Assembly (NCBI GenBank): GCA_937967665.1
Contig: CALBSZ010000042.1
Location: 1 to 11,014, forward strand
Direction of reading: 5' to 3'
DNA: 11,014 nucleotides
Source of the DNA: an uncultured Planctomycetaceae bacterium
GTDB taxonomy: Bacteria; Planctomycetota; Planctomycetia; Pirellulales; Pirellulaceae
Positions within the stretch are counted from its first letter, which is position 1, and the number at the start of each line of letters is the position of its first letter. Of this stretch, positions 1 through 8,629 are shown in pieces. Position numbers and translations under genes: made by a program. Below the pieces are notes generated by a model. The model was not told where the DNA came from. It was given only the letters and a program-made list of their open reading frames with translations, and did no database searches.

Positions 1-90
1 GTCGAGTGAAACGAGCCCCCAGTGTTTTGCAGCCTGGGAGCTCACTGTCGTTCGACCCCAGCCACCCTAAGATTATGCGTTGGCAAAGCA

Positions 91-807
91 CTAGGTCGGC
101 GAACTGTCTTCAGGCAGATACAGTAACGACCCGCAGCTCTTGCAGAATAGAGGTTTTCCCAAATGGAGTTCGGCCATGTTCTGCGGGGTCAGCGTCTGGT
201 TGCACGCGCCGCAGCATTCTCCTTCGACTTCCGCCAGGGCGTCTTCGCCGCGCGACTTGACGACACGCAGGTAATCGACCTTGAAATCGGGCGGAAGCTT
301 TTCCTCCGCCGCGGCCAGTTCGGCGGAAACGCGGCCCAGTTCGGATTCGAGTCCATCGTGCTCGGCCGCGACTCGCTCTTTGATGGCCAGTACGTCTGCC
401 TGGGCCTTGCTCACGGCGGCGGTCGCCGCGGCGACTTTGGCTTCCAGTCCGTCGATCTTTTCGAGCATTTCCAGGATCTCGTCCGACAAGACGCTATTCG
501 CTTGCTGGTCCGCGGCGATCTGATCCTTTAGCGCTTGAAACTCTTTGTTGCTGTTTGCTGCGTTCAGCTTGATGCGGTGATCTTCGATGCGCGCCTCGCG
601 CTGCCGCAGTTGCAATTGCCGCTCGTCCGCCGCCACCTTGGCTTTCTGAAGTGTTTCCTTGGCGGATTTCAGGTCTGCTTCGGCCTTGGCCACGGCGCCT
701 TCGCCGATGCGAATTTGTCGAGGTCCGCGTTCCAGGCGTGAACGCAGGTCGGTCACCTGCTGGTGGATACGGTGAAGCTCTCGTAGTACGTCGCCGTCAA
801 CTGGCAT
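91..807 (-). CDS. Coiled-coil protein with C-terminal C4 zinc ribbon (COG1579 / CdsZ-like)
   Basis: A 238-residue protein. Residues ~5-170 are a long heptad-rich helical region full of Ala, Glu, Lys and Leu, interpreted as an antiparallel coiled-coil hairpin. Within it the segment NSNKEFQALKDQI (residues ~85-97) is the signature turn region of COG1579. The C-terminus carries a zinc ribbon with CxxC pairs at C199/C202 and C222/C225 (zf-RING_7 type). Size and layout match the family. The best-studied relative is chlamydial CT398/CdsZ, reported to bind sigma-54 and type III secretion components; elsewhere the role is unclear, so no function is assigned beyond a probable protein- or nucleic-acid-binding scaffold. 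The ATG start is preceded by GGAG (minus strand, 818-821) with a 10-nt spacer. The gene lies 160 bp downstream of rpoD on the same strand but beyond a strong terminator, so it probably has its own promoter; none was recognised. The stop codon is TAG. Confidence 0.88.
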   Translation of the reverse strand: MPVDGDVLRELHRIHQQVTDLRSRLERGPRQIRIGEGAVAKAEADLKSAKETLQKAKVAADERQLQLRQREARIEDHRIKLNAANSNKEFQALKDQIAADQQANSVLSDEILEMLEKIDGLEAKVAAATAAVSKAQADVLAIKERVAAEHDGLESELGRVSAELAAAEEKLPPDFKVDYLRVVKSRGEDALAEVEGECCGACNQTLTPQNMAELHLGKPLFCKSCGSLLYLPEDSSPT

Positions 808-912
808 AATAAGTGATCTCCGTGTGAATGCGCGAGGAATGAATGAGGTTGATGAATCCAGCGAATGCGATCGTACCGCGTTGCCTGTGCTGCATTACTG
901 TCCGGTGCAGGC

Positions 913-947
913 AACAAAAAAGCCGCTGGTCCTTCGACCAGCGGCTT
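913..947 (-). terminator. Rho-independent terminator of the dnaG-rpoD unit
   Basis: A perfect 12-bp stem (920-931 paired with 936-947) encloses a four-base loop. On the minus strand it runs straight into six T residues (916-921, two of them in the stem). It starts 21 nt past the rpoD stop codon, which is the expected geometry for an intrinsic terminator. Confidence 0.93.
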
Positions 948-968
948 GAGTGTTGGCCCGCGTCACGA

Positions 969-2633
969 CTATGCCACTGCCCGCAGGAATCCTTCGAGCT
1001 TTTCGCTGCGCACCGGATGCTGCAGCTTATTGATGGCTTTCGCCTCGATCTGGCGAACGCGTTCACGAGTAACCTTGAAAATGCGTCCCACCTCTTCCAG
1101 CGTGTAAGTATAGCCGTCTCCCAGACCGTACCGCAGTCGAATGATCTCGCGTTCACGATAGGTGAGCGTCTTGAGCAGGCTTTCGATCTTGGTCCGCAGG
1201 ATTGCATTGTTGGCGTTGTGTACCGGATTGTCATGGTTTACATCTTCGATGAATTCACCGAAGCTGCAATCGTCGCCGTCACCGACAGGTCGGTCAAGAC
1301 TGATGGGGTGGCGACCAATGTCTAATACCCGTTTTACCTCTTCCAGCTCAAATCCGCTACGGCGGGCAATTTCTTCAGTTGTCGGTTCTCGCCGCATTTC
1401 TTGCAAGAGCCTCTTCTGAATATTCCGCAACTTCGACAAAACGTCAATCATATGCACGGGAATGCGGATCGTCCGGGCCTGGTCGGCGATCGCTCGGGTG
1501 ATCGCCTGGCGAATCCACCAGGTGGCGTAGGTCGAGAATTTGAACCCGCGGCGATATTCGTACTTGTCGACCGCCCGCATCAACCCCGTATTTCCCTCCT
1601 GAATCAGGTCCAGGAAACTCAGGCCTCGGTTGCGGTACTTCTTGGCGATCGAGACCACCAACCGCAAGTTGCCGCTCGACAACTGCCGCTTGACCGCCTC
1701 GTACTCGTTGAATTGCCGGCGAAAGGTTTCGCAGCGGTTCTTCAGGCCGCGTGGGCTTTCATGTGTGATCAACATCAGGTCGCGCAGTTCACGCCGCAAT
1801 TTCTCGTACTCGTCGGCAAACAGCGGCGCGTTTTCGATCTGGTCCATGCGCCGGCGGATTTCGATCATCCGCTGGCTGCACTGTTCCAGCTGAGCCATCA
1901 GCGGCTGAACGCGACGAGACCGCAAGCTGAGCTCTTCCACCAACTGCAGGCACTTGCGCCGCCGGCGCAAGAACCGCTTTCTCACCGCGGATCGTAGTTC
2001 GTCGGGCGTGGACTTGCGCACCAGGATCGCAAAATCCTGTCGGTTCTGCTCCATCAGGTGTTCCAGCGACTTCAAGTTGTGCGGCATCCGCGCCAGAATC
2101 TGTTCTTTCGTCAGCCGTTCCGTCAGCGAAACCTTGATCGTCCGGTCGAAGGGCAACTGGCCGTTATAGACCTTCTTCAAGGTATCGACGGTCTGCCGAA
2201 GAGCATAATCGCAACTCAGGATCGAACGTCGAAATCGTTTCCGAGTCAACTCGATCTTCTTTGCCAGCGAAATCTCCTCGTCCCGCGTGAGTAGCGGAAT
2301 CTCTGACATTTGGCTGAGGTACATGCGGAGGGGATCGTCCGACAACTTGGGCAATTCGGCGGCCGTGGGCAGCGGGCTCAGTTCCTCGCTGGCGATCTTT
2401 TGCAGTTCGGCGGCCGACAGGGACGACGCGCCGCTAGGCTCCGTTTCGTCCGTCTCGGGAGCCTCGTCCACCAGTTCGATTCCCTTCTCCTCGATGGCGA
2501 AGAGCAAGGTGTCCAGCTTTTCGGGACTGACGTCCTCGTCGGGAAGATAGGCGTTTACTTCATCGTAAGTGAGATAACCTTGGGCACGACCTTTAGCAAT
2601 CAGTTCGTGAAGTTCCAGTTCCATCGATTCCAT
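969..2633 (-). CDS. rpoD: RNA polymerase primary sigma factor (sigma-70, RpoD/SigA)
   Basis: The primary sigma factor directs RNA polymerase to housekeeping promoters. With the start chosen here the protein has 554 residues. Domains in order: sigma 1.1 (~1-65, with GYLTYDEVNAYLP), sigma 1.2 (~99-132, DDPLRMYLSQMSEIPLLTR), a helical non-conserved insert of ~185 residues, sigma 2 (~318-385, with GNLRLVVSIAKKYRNRGL, DLIQEGNTGLMRAV and FSTYATWWIRQAITRAI), sigma 3 (~388-470) and sigma 4 (~485-540, with TLEEVGRIFKVTRERVRQIE). All four conserved regions are present, so this is a group 1 factor. The frame extends to an ATG at 2690, giving 573 residues, but the ATG at 2631-2633 has AAGGAG with a 6-nt spacer and aligns with the E. 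coli RpoD N-terminus; the 2690 ATG has only a G-run directly abutting it. The gene follows dnaG by 99 bp (42 bp with the longer start), consistent with an operon, and ends at TAG before a strong terminator. Confidence 0.96.
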   Translation of the reverse strand: MESMELELHELIAKGRAQGYLTYDEVNAYLPDEDVSPEKLDTLLFAIEEKGIELVDEAPETDETEPSGASSLSAAELQKIASEELSPLPTAAELPKLSDDPLRMYLSQMSEIPLLTRDEEISLAKKIELTRKRFRRSILSCDYALRQTVDTLKKVYNGQLPFDRTIKVSLTERLTKEQILARMPHNLKSLEHLMEQNRQDFAILVRKSTPDELRSAVRKRFLRRRRKCLQLVEELSLRSRRVQPLMAQLEQCSQRMIEIRRRMDQIENAPLFADEYEKLRRELRDLMLITHESPRGLKNRCETFRRQFNEYEAVKRQLSSGNLRLVVSIAKKYRNRGLSFLDLIQEGNTGLMRAVDKYEYRRGFKFSTYATWWIRQAITRAIADQARTIRIPVHMIDVLSKLRNIQKRLLQEMRREPTTEEIARRSGFELEEVKRVLDIGRHPISLDRPVGDGDDCSFGEFIEDVNHDNPVHNANNAILRTKIESLLKTLTYREREIIRLRYGLGDGYTYTLEEVGRIFKVTRERVRQIEAKAINKLQHPVRSEKLEGFLRAVA

Positions 2634-2732
2634 CGTGAACTCCTTCCGCGCCTTCTTGCGCTTTGGAGGCACATTGGATTCACTTTGCATCCCCCCCTGT
2701 TGGGTCTGCCACGTGAATCCCCGGCAAGGCCG

Positions 2733-4586
2733 CTACCCGTCCGTGGGTGCCGAAATACCATGCCGGCTCCGTCGTTCTTCGAGCAGTTGTTGCAAGACAT
2801 TGACTTCCTCGTCTTCGTTCAATTGACCTTCGTCAAGTCGTGCGATGACTTCGCGTCGCTGAGTGTCATGTCTTGAGGCTTCACACTGCTCGATCAATGC
2901 TCGCAAGCGTTCTTCAGGTTGTTCCTGCGCGTGCGCCGCTTTGCTACTGGCCGATTCGTCCAATTGGACCAGGAGGTTTTTCCAGCGAGGATCTTCTGTT
3001 TCGGTCATCAGTCGGGCAAAGTCGATGACGTTGACCGTCTGGCTTAACCGAACATACGTCTGGTAGACCGCGCGGGCGGCCGCAGACACCAGGTCGTTCG
3101 CTTGAATTCCTTCCAGGGCTTCCGGGACCAGTTCCGGATGTTGTATCAAGATTTCGAAGAGTTCCGTTTCGGCGGGAGACAGCTTTAAAACGGCTCTTCC
3201 CGCGTCCGCCGATTGCGATTCAGGGCGCCGCGTTTGCGACTGTGACTGTTTCCGCAACTCGTTCAAGCGTTCGCGCAACTGCTCGTCCGTCACGCGGAAA
3301 CGCCGCGCGAGCTGCGACAGGGCCTGTTGTTCTCGCAGGCGAAGCGAAGTGCTCTTGGCCGCCTGTAAGCGGGGCGCCTTGGCGAGCGTCGCCAGGATCT
3401 CTTCCATCGCTTGATGCGACTGATGCGCGCTGCTCGTTTCGCCCAGATTCCGCAAGACCGACTGCACCTTGTGTTCGATGGCGTCCACGGCGGAAGCCAG
3501 CAGCTTCCGGAAATCAGATTCGCCGTGTTCCAGCAGGAAATCGCAGGGATCGAGTCCTTGCGGCAGGGTCAGGATGCGCAGATCAAATTCTTCGGCCAGA
3601 AACAATTCCAGGATTTGATTGGTGCGTCGCTGCCCGGCATCGTCGCCGTCCAGGACCAACGTGACGCCGTCCGCGAATCGTCGCAGCAGGCGAATGTGCC
3701 GCTCGCCCAAGGCCGTGCCGCAAACCGCGACCGCTTCGCGAATGCCATTTTGATGGGCCATGATCACGTCCGTGTAGCCCTCCATCACGATCAGGCGTCG
3801 ATCTTCCTTGGAGACGGCGTCGCGGGCCTTATCCAAGGCGTACAGTTGCTCGCTCTTGGAGTACAGTCGCGTCTCCGGCGAATTGATATACTTGCCCGAC
3901 TTGCCATCGGCAAACTGCGGCAAGACCCGTCCGGCAAACGCGATGGGTCGGTGCTGGGTGTCCCGAATGGAGAACATCAAGCGGCCGCGGAAAAAATCAA
4001 ACGGTCCTCGATCGCCCTGGCGGGTGAGACCCAACGCTTCCAGCACGGCCGATGAATAACGGGTTGTTTTAGCGCGGTCCACCAGCCATTGCCAGTTGTT
4101 CGGTGAAAAACCGATTTGAAAGCGTTCGACACTGGCCGGCGTCATGCCGCGCTCTTCCAGGTACTGTCGTGCCACTTCCGCTTCCGACGCGCGTAGCAGG
4201 CATTGATGGAATTGCTCTTCCGCCCATTTCATCGCTTCGTAAAGGACGCGTTTATCGTTGGGACTTCCCGGAGTGATCTTTGGCGCGTTCTGCCGCAATT
4301 CGATCCCGGCGCGATCCGCCAGCAATTCCAAAGCTTCGCGGAACTCGATTCCTTCCGCGCGCATGACAAAACTGAAAATGTCGCCGCCGATATCGCAGAC
4401 CCAACACTTCCAGGATTGACGCTCCTGGTTGACGCGAAAACTGGGGCGCGAGTCGTCATGCCACGGGCAGAGTCCCACGAAATCGCGACCCTGGCGGCGC
4501 AGCTGGATGTGGCTGCCGATCAAGTCAACGATGTCGACGGCTTGCCGAACTTGTTCCTTGGCATCGAATCCCGAATCGAGAGACAC
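2733..4586 (-). CDS. dnaG: DNA primase DnaG
   Basis: DnaG synthesises RNA primers at the replication fork. The protein has 617 residues. The N-terminal CHC2 zinc-binding domain has C40, H43 (CPWH), C61 and C64 (CWVC), followed by the GGDIFSF segment. The catalytic core begins around ERFQIGF (~154) and contains the TOPRIM motifs EGYTDV (~269) and DGDDAG (~313), with a DPCDFL metal-site segment (~346). The C-terminal ~150 residues are helical and Gln/Glu-rich, with LFEILIQHPEL, as expected for the helicase-interacting domain. Start choice: the frame can begin at TTG (4589) or GTG (4586). AGGAG (minus strand, 4593-4597) is 6 nt from the GTG and only 3 nt from the TTG, so GTG is preferred; no ATG is available upstream before a stop. 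The gene precedes rpoD, the classical pairing, but rpsU is not immediately upstream. Transcription probably starts at the consensus promoter at 4756-4784. The stop codon is TAG. Confidence 0.96.
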   Translation of the reverse strand: MSLDSGFDAKEQVRQAVDIVDLIGSHIQLRRQGRDFVGLCPWHDDSRPSFRVNQERQSWKCWVCDIGGDIFSFVMRAEGIEFREALELLADRAGIELRQNAPKITPGSPNDKRVLYEAMKWAEEQFHQCLLRASEAEVARQYLEERGMTPASVERFQIGFSPNNWQWLVDRAKTTRYSSAVLEALGLTRQGDRGPFDFFRGRLMFSIRDTQHRPIAFAGRVLPQFADGKSGKYINSPETRLYSKSEQLYALDKARDAVSKEDRRLIVMEGYTDVIMAHQNGIREAVAVCGTALGERHIRLLRRFADGVTLVLDGDDAGQRRTNQILELFLAEEFDLRILTLPQGLDPCDFLLEHGESDFRKLLASAVDAIEHKVQSVLRNLGETSSAHQSHQAMEEILATLAKAPRLQAAKSTSLRLREQQALSQLARRFRVTDEQLRERLNELRKQSQSQTRRPESQSADAGRAVLKLSPAETELFEILIQHPELVPEALEGIQANDLVSAAARAVYQTYVRLSQTVNVIDFARLMTETEDPRWKNLLVQLDESASSKAAHAQEQPEERLRALIEQCEASRHDTQRREVIARLDEGQLNEDEEVNVLQQLLEERRSRHGISAPTDG

Positions 4587-4705
4587 CAACGACTCCTGGG
4601 TGAAGGCCTGCGGGGAGGCATCTAACCGGCGGCGCTGACTTACGGCAAATGCGTCGCTGAAGTGGAACGGCTAGAGCTTCTTCTTCCGTGATTCTACTCT
4701 TTGCC

Positions 4706-4726
4706 GCCAGTTCTGGGTAAACTGGC
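4706..4726 (-). other. Small hairpin in the dnaG mRNA leader
   Basis: A perfect 7-bp inverted repeat (4706-4712 paired with 4720-4726) with a 7-nt loop. It lies about 25-45 nt downstream of the predicted transcription start and 120 nt before the dnaG start. No T-run follows it on the minus strand, so it is not a simple terminator. A regulatory role is possible but unproven. Confidence 0.35.
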
Positions 4727-4755
4727 AGATCACATTCTTCCTGATGCGGCCCAGG

Positions 4756-4784
4756 ATTATAGTCGTCTCGCAAATTTCGGTCAA
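4756..4784 (-). promoter_or_regulatory. Sigma-70 promoter driving dnaG-rpoD
   Basis: Reading the minus strand, TTGACC (4784-4779) is separated by exactly 17 bp from a perfect TATAAT (4761-4756). This is 5/6 and 6/6 agreement with the sigma-70 consensus at optimal spacing. The predicted start near 4749 would give a leader of about 160 nt ahead of the dnaG GTG codon. Since rpoD is in the same unit, the primary sigma factor would transcribe its own gene. Confidence 0.75.
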
Positions 4785-4927
4785 CGCTGCGCTGAAAATC
4801 TTAAATACCGGCACAACTCGTTGCCACATAACGACATCCGTTGCTCTTGACAGCAGGCGTCCAAATTCATTTCGCGCGCCATCACGACACGGGTCAAGTC
4901 CGAATCGCGGATTATTGTAATCGCAGG

Positions 4928-4975
4928 CCAGGACCTGTCCTGGCAGTGAGCACCCGGTGCCAGGACAGGTCCTGG
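4928..4975. repeat. Perfect 18-bp inverted repeat, REP/MITE-like element
   Basis: The left arm CCAGGACCTGTCCTGGCA (4928-4945) and right arm TGCCAGGACAGGTCCTGG (4958-4975) are exact reverse complements around a 12-nt loop. Two further base pairs can form outside a single mismatch (4925-4926 with 4977-4978). Each arm is itself a 7-bp inverted repeat (CCAGGAC-CT-GTCCTGG), so the unit CCAGGAC occurs four times in alternating orientation. There is no T-run on either side, which speaks against an intrinsic terminator. It lies between the DUF885 gene and the dnaG promoter, in non-coding DNA. The architecture resembles dispersed palindromic repeats; copy number elsewhere in the genome cannot be seen here. 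Confidence 0.7.
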
Positions 4976-5007
4976 GCTACGCGGCTGACACCCCACTGCA
5001 AGTCGTC

Positions 5008-6831
<1,824 letters not shown>

Positions 6832-6852
6832 TGTGTCTGTGGCAGCGCGGCT

Positions 6853-6878
6853 TCGCGTTGACGGGTTTTACAACGCGA
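6853..6878. promoter_or_regulatory. 8-bp inverted repeat in the divergent intergenic region (candidate operator or leader hairpin)
   Basis: The arms TCGCGTTG (6853-6860) and CAACGCGA (6871-6878) are perfect reverse complements with a 10-nt spacer. The site begins 22 nt upstream of the DUF885 start codon, so it could be an operator or a hairpin in that gene's 5' leader. It sits about 240 nt from the TPR gene start. No regulator gene is adjacent to support an operator call. Confidence 0.35.
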
Positions 6879-7036
6879 GCATGGTTAGGGGACGGGACGA
6901 ATCGGAGGGTGAAGCAACCGGAAAGCCTGACGCCTGGGAGTTCACCAGGATCCAGGATAACGATTTTCCGCTCAAGATTACAGTGCTTGCGGCGTCGCAC
7001 ATCATCAGTCAGCCCCCGCGGCCGCCAAGATTGCTG

Positions 7037-7066
7037 TTGGCTCAGTCGACCGGGCAGTTGTATAAC
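7037..7066 (+). promoter_or_regulatory. Candidate sigma-70 promoter of the TPR lipoprotein gene
   Basis: TTGGCT (7037-7042) and TATAAC (7061-7066) are separated by 18 bp. The -10 element matches 5/6 and the -35 element 4/6. It ends 51 nt before the ATG at 7118, a reasonable distance. The rest of the 286-bp divergent region (6832-7117) stays open in the lipoprotein frame, but it shows no coding character and lies upstream of a lipoprotein signal sequence. Confidence 0.4.
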
Positions 7067-7117
7067 GAGCTCATGGTGGCGAAGCCGGCAGGTCTCGTAG
7101 CGGTGGGAGTCAGCGAG

Positions 7118-7753
7118 ATGAGGTTCTTTCAACGAATGACGCTGCTGGCGGTTTGTCTGTCGCTGGCCGGTTGCGGGCAGGGCCTTTCGAATGACGATGT
7201 CGATCGACTATTGGAACTTGACCAGCGTTACAACGCGGGGGATGCCGAGTACGTCATCGAGCAGGCGACGGCCTACGTCCAGCAGTATCCGAAATCCCAT
7301 CGCGGCTGGTCGCTGATCGGCTGGGCCCACGTTGACCTGGAGCAGCTTTCCGAGGCACGTGATTGTTTTCGCAAGGCGTTGCAGATCGAGCCTTCCTGGG
7401 ACAACGGCTATGTCGGACTCGGCGTCGTTTGTCGCCGCGAAGGAAAACTGGCGGAAGCACGGGAAAACTACCTGCAAGCGATTCGTCTGGTGCCGGATAA
7501 TGCCGAGGCGTTTTCCAGCCTGCTGGTGATTGAACTCATGGAAGGCAACGACAAGCTGGCTGTCGAGTACGGCGAACGAGCTTGGGCGATCCGCGACAAT
7601 TATGCCTCCATTCCCGCGAATCTTTCGATCGCCTACCACTATCTCGGCGATGAACAGAAGCGCGATGAGTATTTCGAGCACGCGAAGCGGTTGAACTACG
7701 ACCGCCTGGACAGCTTGCTCGATGTTTTCTCGGGCGAAGCTTCCATCCGCTGA
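7118..7753 (+). CDS. TPR-repeat lipoprotein
   Basis: A 211-residue protein. The start at 7118 is chosen because GGTGGGAG (7102-7109) lies 8 nt upstream and because the next residues form a lipoprotein signal: positive charge at R2 and R6, a hydrophobic core, then LAGC with the lipidated cysteine at position 19. A longer open frame upstream would bury this signal, so it is treated as non-coding. The mature part consists of about four tetratricopeptide-like helical repeats, for example the units around GWSLIGWAHVDLEQLSEARD, GYVGLGVVCRREGKLAEARE and SIAYHYLGDEQKRDEYFEHA, each with the usual small and aromatic residue spacing and W-x-x-x-G/A/L positions. TPRs are protein-interaction scaffolds, and this one should be anchored to a membrane. 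The target is unknown. It is on the same strand as the ECF sigma factor 137 bp downstream, but co-transcription is not established. Confidence 0.85.
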   Translation: MRFFQRMTLLAVCLSLAGCGQGLSNDDVDRLLELDQRYNAGDAEYVIEQATAYVQQYPKSHRGWSLIGWAHVDLEQLSEARDCFRKALQIEPSWDNGYVGLGVVCRREGKLAEARENYLQAIRLVPDNAEAFSSLLVIELMEGNDKLAVEYGERAWAIRDNYASIPANLSIAYHYLGDEQKRDEYFEHAKRLNYDRLDSLLDVFSGEASIR

Positions 7754-7890
7754 CCGCGAGGCCCGGAAAACCAGCGTTTTTGCCAGGCATGGTGCGGACG
7801 GAGCCGCAAACCGTTTACAATGGTGGCACCTGAATTTTTCGCAGCGCGCCCATCAGGGGTTCCACTTCCGCCATTCAATGTAGAGCGTTC

Positions 7891-8484
7891 ATGCCGCTAT
7901 CATTTGCTGACCTGTTTCAACGAGCGCGGGGCGGCGATGCCGTCGCGCTGGGCGAACTGTTGGAGAACTATCGTGCGTATTTGAGAATCCTCGCGCAACG
8001 AGGTCTGGATCAGCGACTGCAGGTCCGCGTCGATGCCTCGGATGTCGTGCAGCAGACGTTCCTGGAAGCGCAACGCGATATCCAACGCTTTCGCGGTGAA
8101 TCCGAGCCGGAACTGATCGGCTGGCTGCGGACCATTTTGGAGCACAATGTTCACGAGACCCGACAACGGCATCTGGGCGCCCAGAAAAGAAGTCTGGCTC
8201 GTGAACGCTCCATGGACGATACCGGCGGCGAGGGGATTCCGTTGCGCAACCGGCTCTCGTCCGAGCAGTCGTCACCGAGTCAGCGGGTCATGCGCGGCGA
8301 AGCCGCCGTGCGGCTCGCCCGGGCACTCGAGGGCTTGCCGCACGACCAGCGCGAAGCGGTTCGCTTACGTCACCTGGAAGGCTGTAACTTGAAGGAAATT
8401 GCCGCCGCTATGGAACGATCGGAACTGGCCGTCGCCGGCCTGCTGAAACGCGGTCTGAAGAAACTACGCGAACATTTTTGTTGA
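7891..8484 (+). CDS. ECF-type RNA polymerase sigma factor (planctomycete subfamily)
   Basis: A 197-residue alternative sigma factor with only regions 2 and 4, the ECF layout. Region 2 spans about residues 5-95, with region 2.2 at DASDVVQQTFLEA (48-60) and a Trp-containing segment ELIGWLRTILEHNV (~74-87). A polar linker (~95-130) leads to region 4 (~135-193), with ALEGLPHDQREAVRLRHLEG and a helix-turn-helix in LKEIAAAMERSELAVAGLLKRGLKKLRE. The sequence style, including AVAGLLKRGLKKLRE, is that of the planctomycete-specific ECF groups, which are often encoded next to Ser/Thr kinases. No anti-sigma factor gene is adjacent; the neighbour 145 bp downstream is a receptor-like kinase. In region 2.2 the acidic positions of the usual DAED-x-x-QE pattern are partly replaced by Ser50 and Gln55, with Thr56 next to them. 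The Shine-Dalgarno sequence is weak (AGAG, 5 nt from ATG). Confidence 0.93.
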   Translation: MPLSFADLFQRARGGDAVALGELLENYRAYLRILAQRGLDQRLQVRVDASDVVQQTFLEAQRDIQRFRGESEPELIGWLRTILEHNVHETRQRHLGAQKRSLARERSMDDTGGEGIPLRNRLSSEQSSPSQRVMRGEAAVRLARALEGLPHDQREAVRLRHLEGCNLKEIAAAMERSELAVAGLLKRGLKKLREHFC

Positions 8485-8580
8485 CGGATAATGCACACGC
8501 AACTTCCACACGTGACCAGTTGTGTCGAGTTAGTGTTGTCCTCTCTCACTCTCCGATGCATGAGATTGTGAAGGAAAACA

Positions 8581-8622
8581 ATGCTGCCATGGATTTGCAG
8601 CGGATTGCCGAGCCACGCCTGA
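8581..8622 (+). CDS. Possible 13-residue leader peptide upstream of the kinase
   Basis: The sequence AAGGA (8571-8575) is the best ribosome-binding site in this intergenic region. It sits 5 nt before an ATG opening a 13-codon frame (MLPWICSGLPSHA) that stops at TGA, 7 nt before the kinase ATG. The kinase itself lacks a clear ribosome-binding site. The peptide resembles nothing recognised, and short frames like this arise by chance. A second small frame in another phase (ATG 8556) ends at TGA 8631-8633, overlapping the kinase start as ATGA. Confidence 0.25.
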   Translation: MLPWICSGLPSHA

Positions 8623-8629
8623 AAACGCC

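Noticed and set aside
163..531. Long plus-strand frames opposite the zinc-ribbon, rpoD, dnaG and DUF885 genes
   Set aside because: They are antisense shadows of well-supported genes, caused by GC-rich codon use, and contain no motifs.
4525..4773. 82-codon minus-strand frame overlapping the dnaG start
   Set aside because: It overlaps the conserved dnaG N-terminus in another phase and lies partly in the promoter and leader; no protein features.
4847..4852. TTGACA on the plus strand
   Set aside because: No -10 element at suitable spacing and no plus-strand gene follows.
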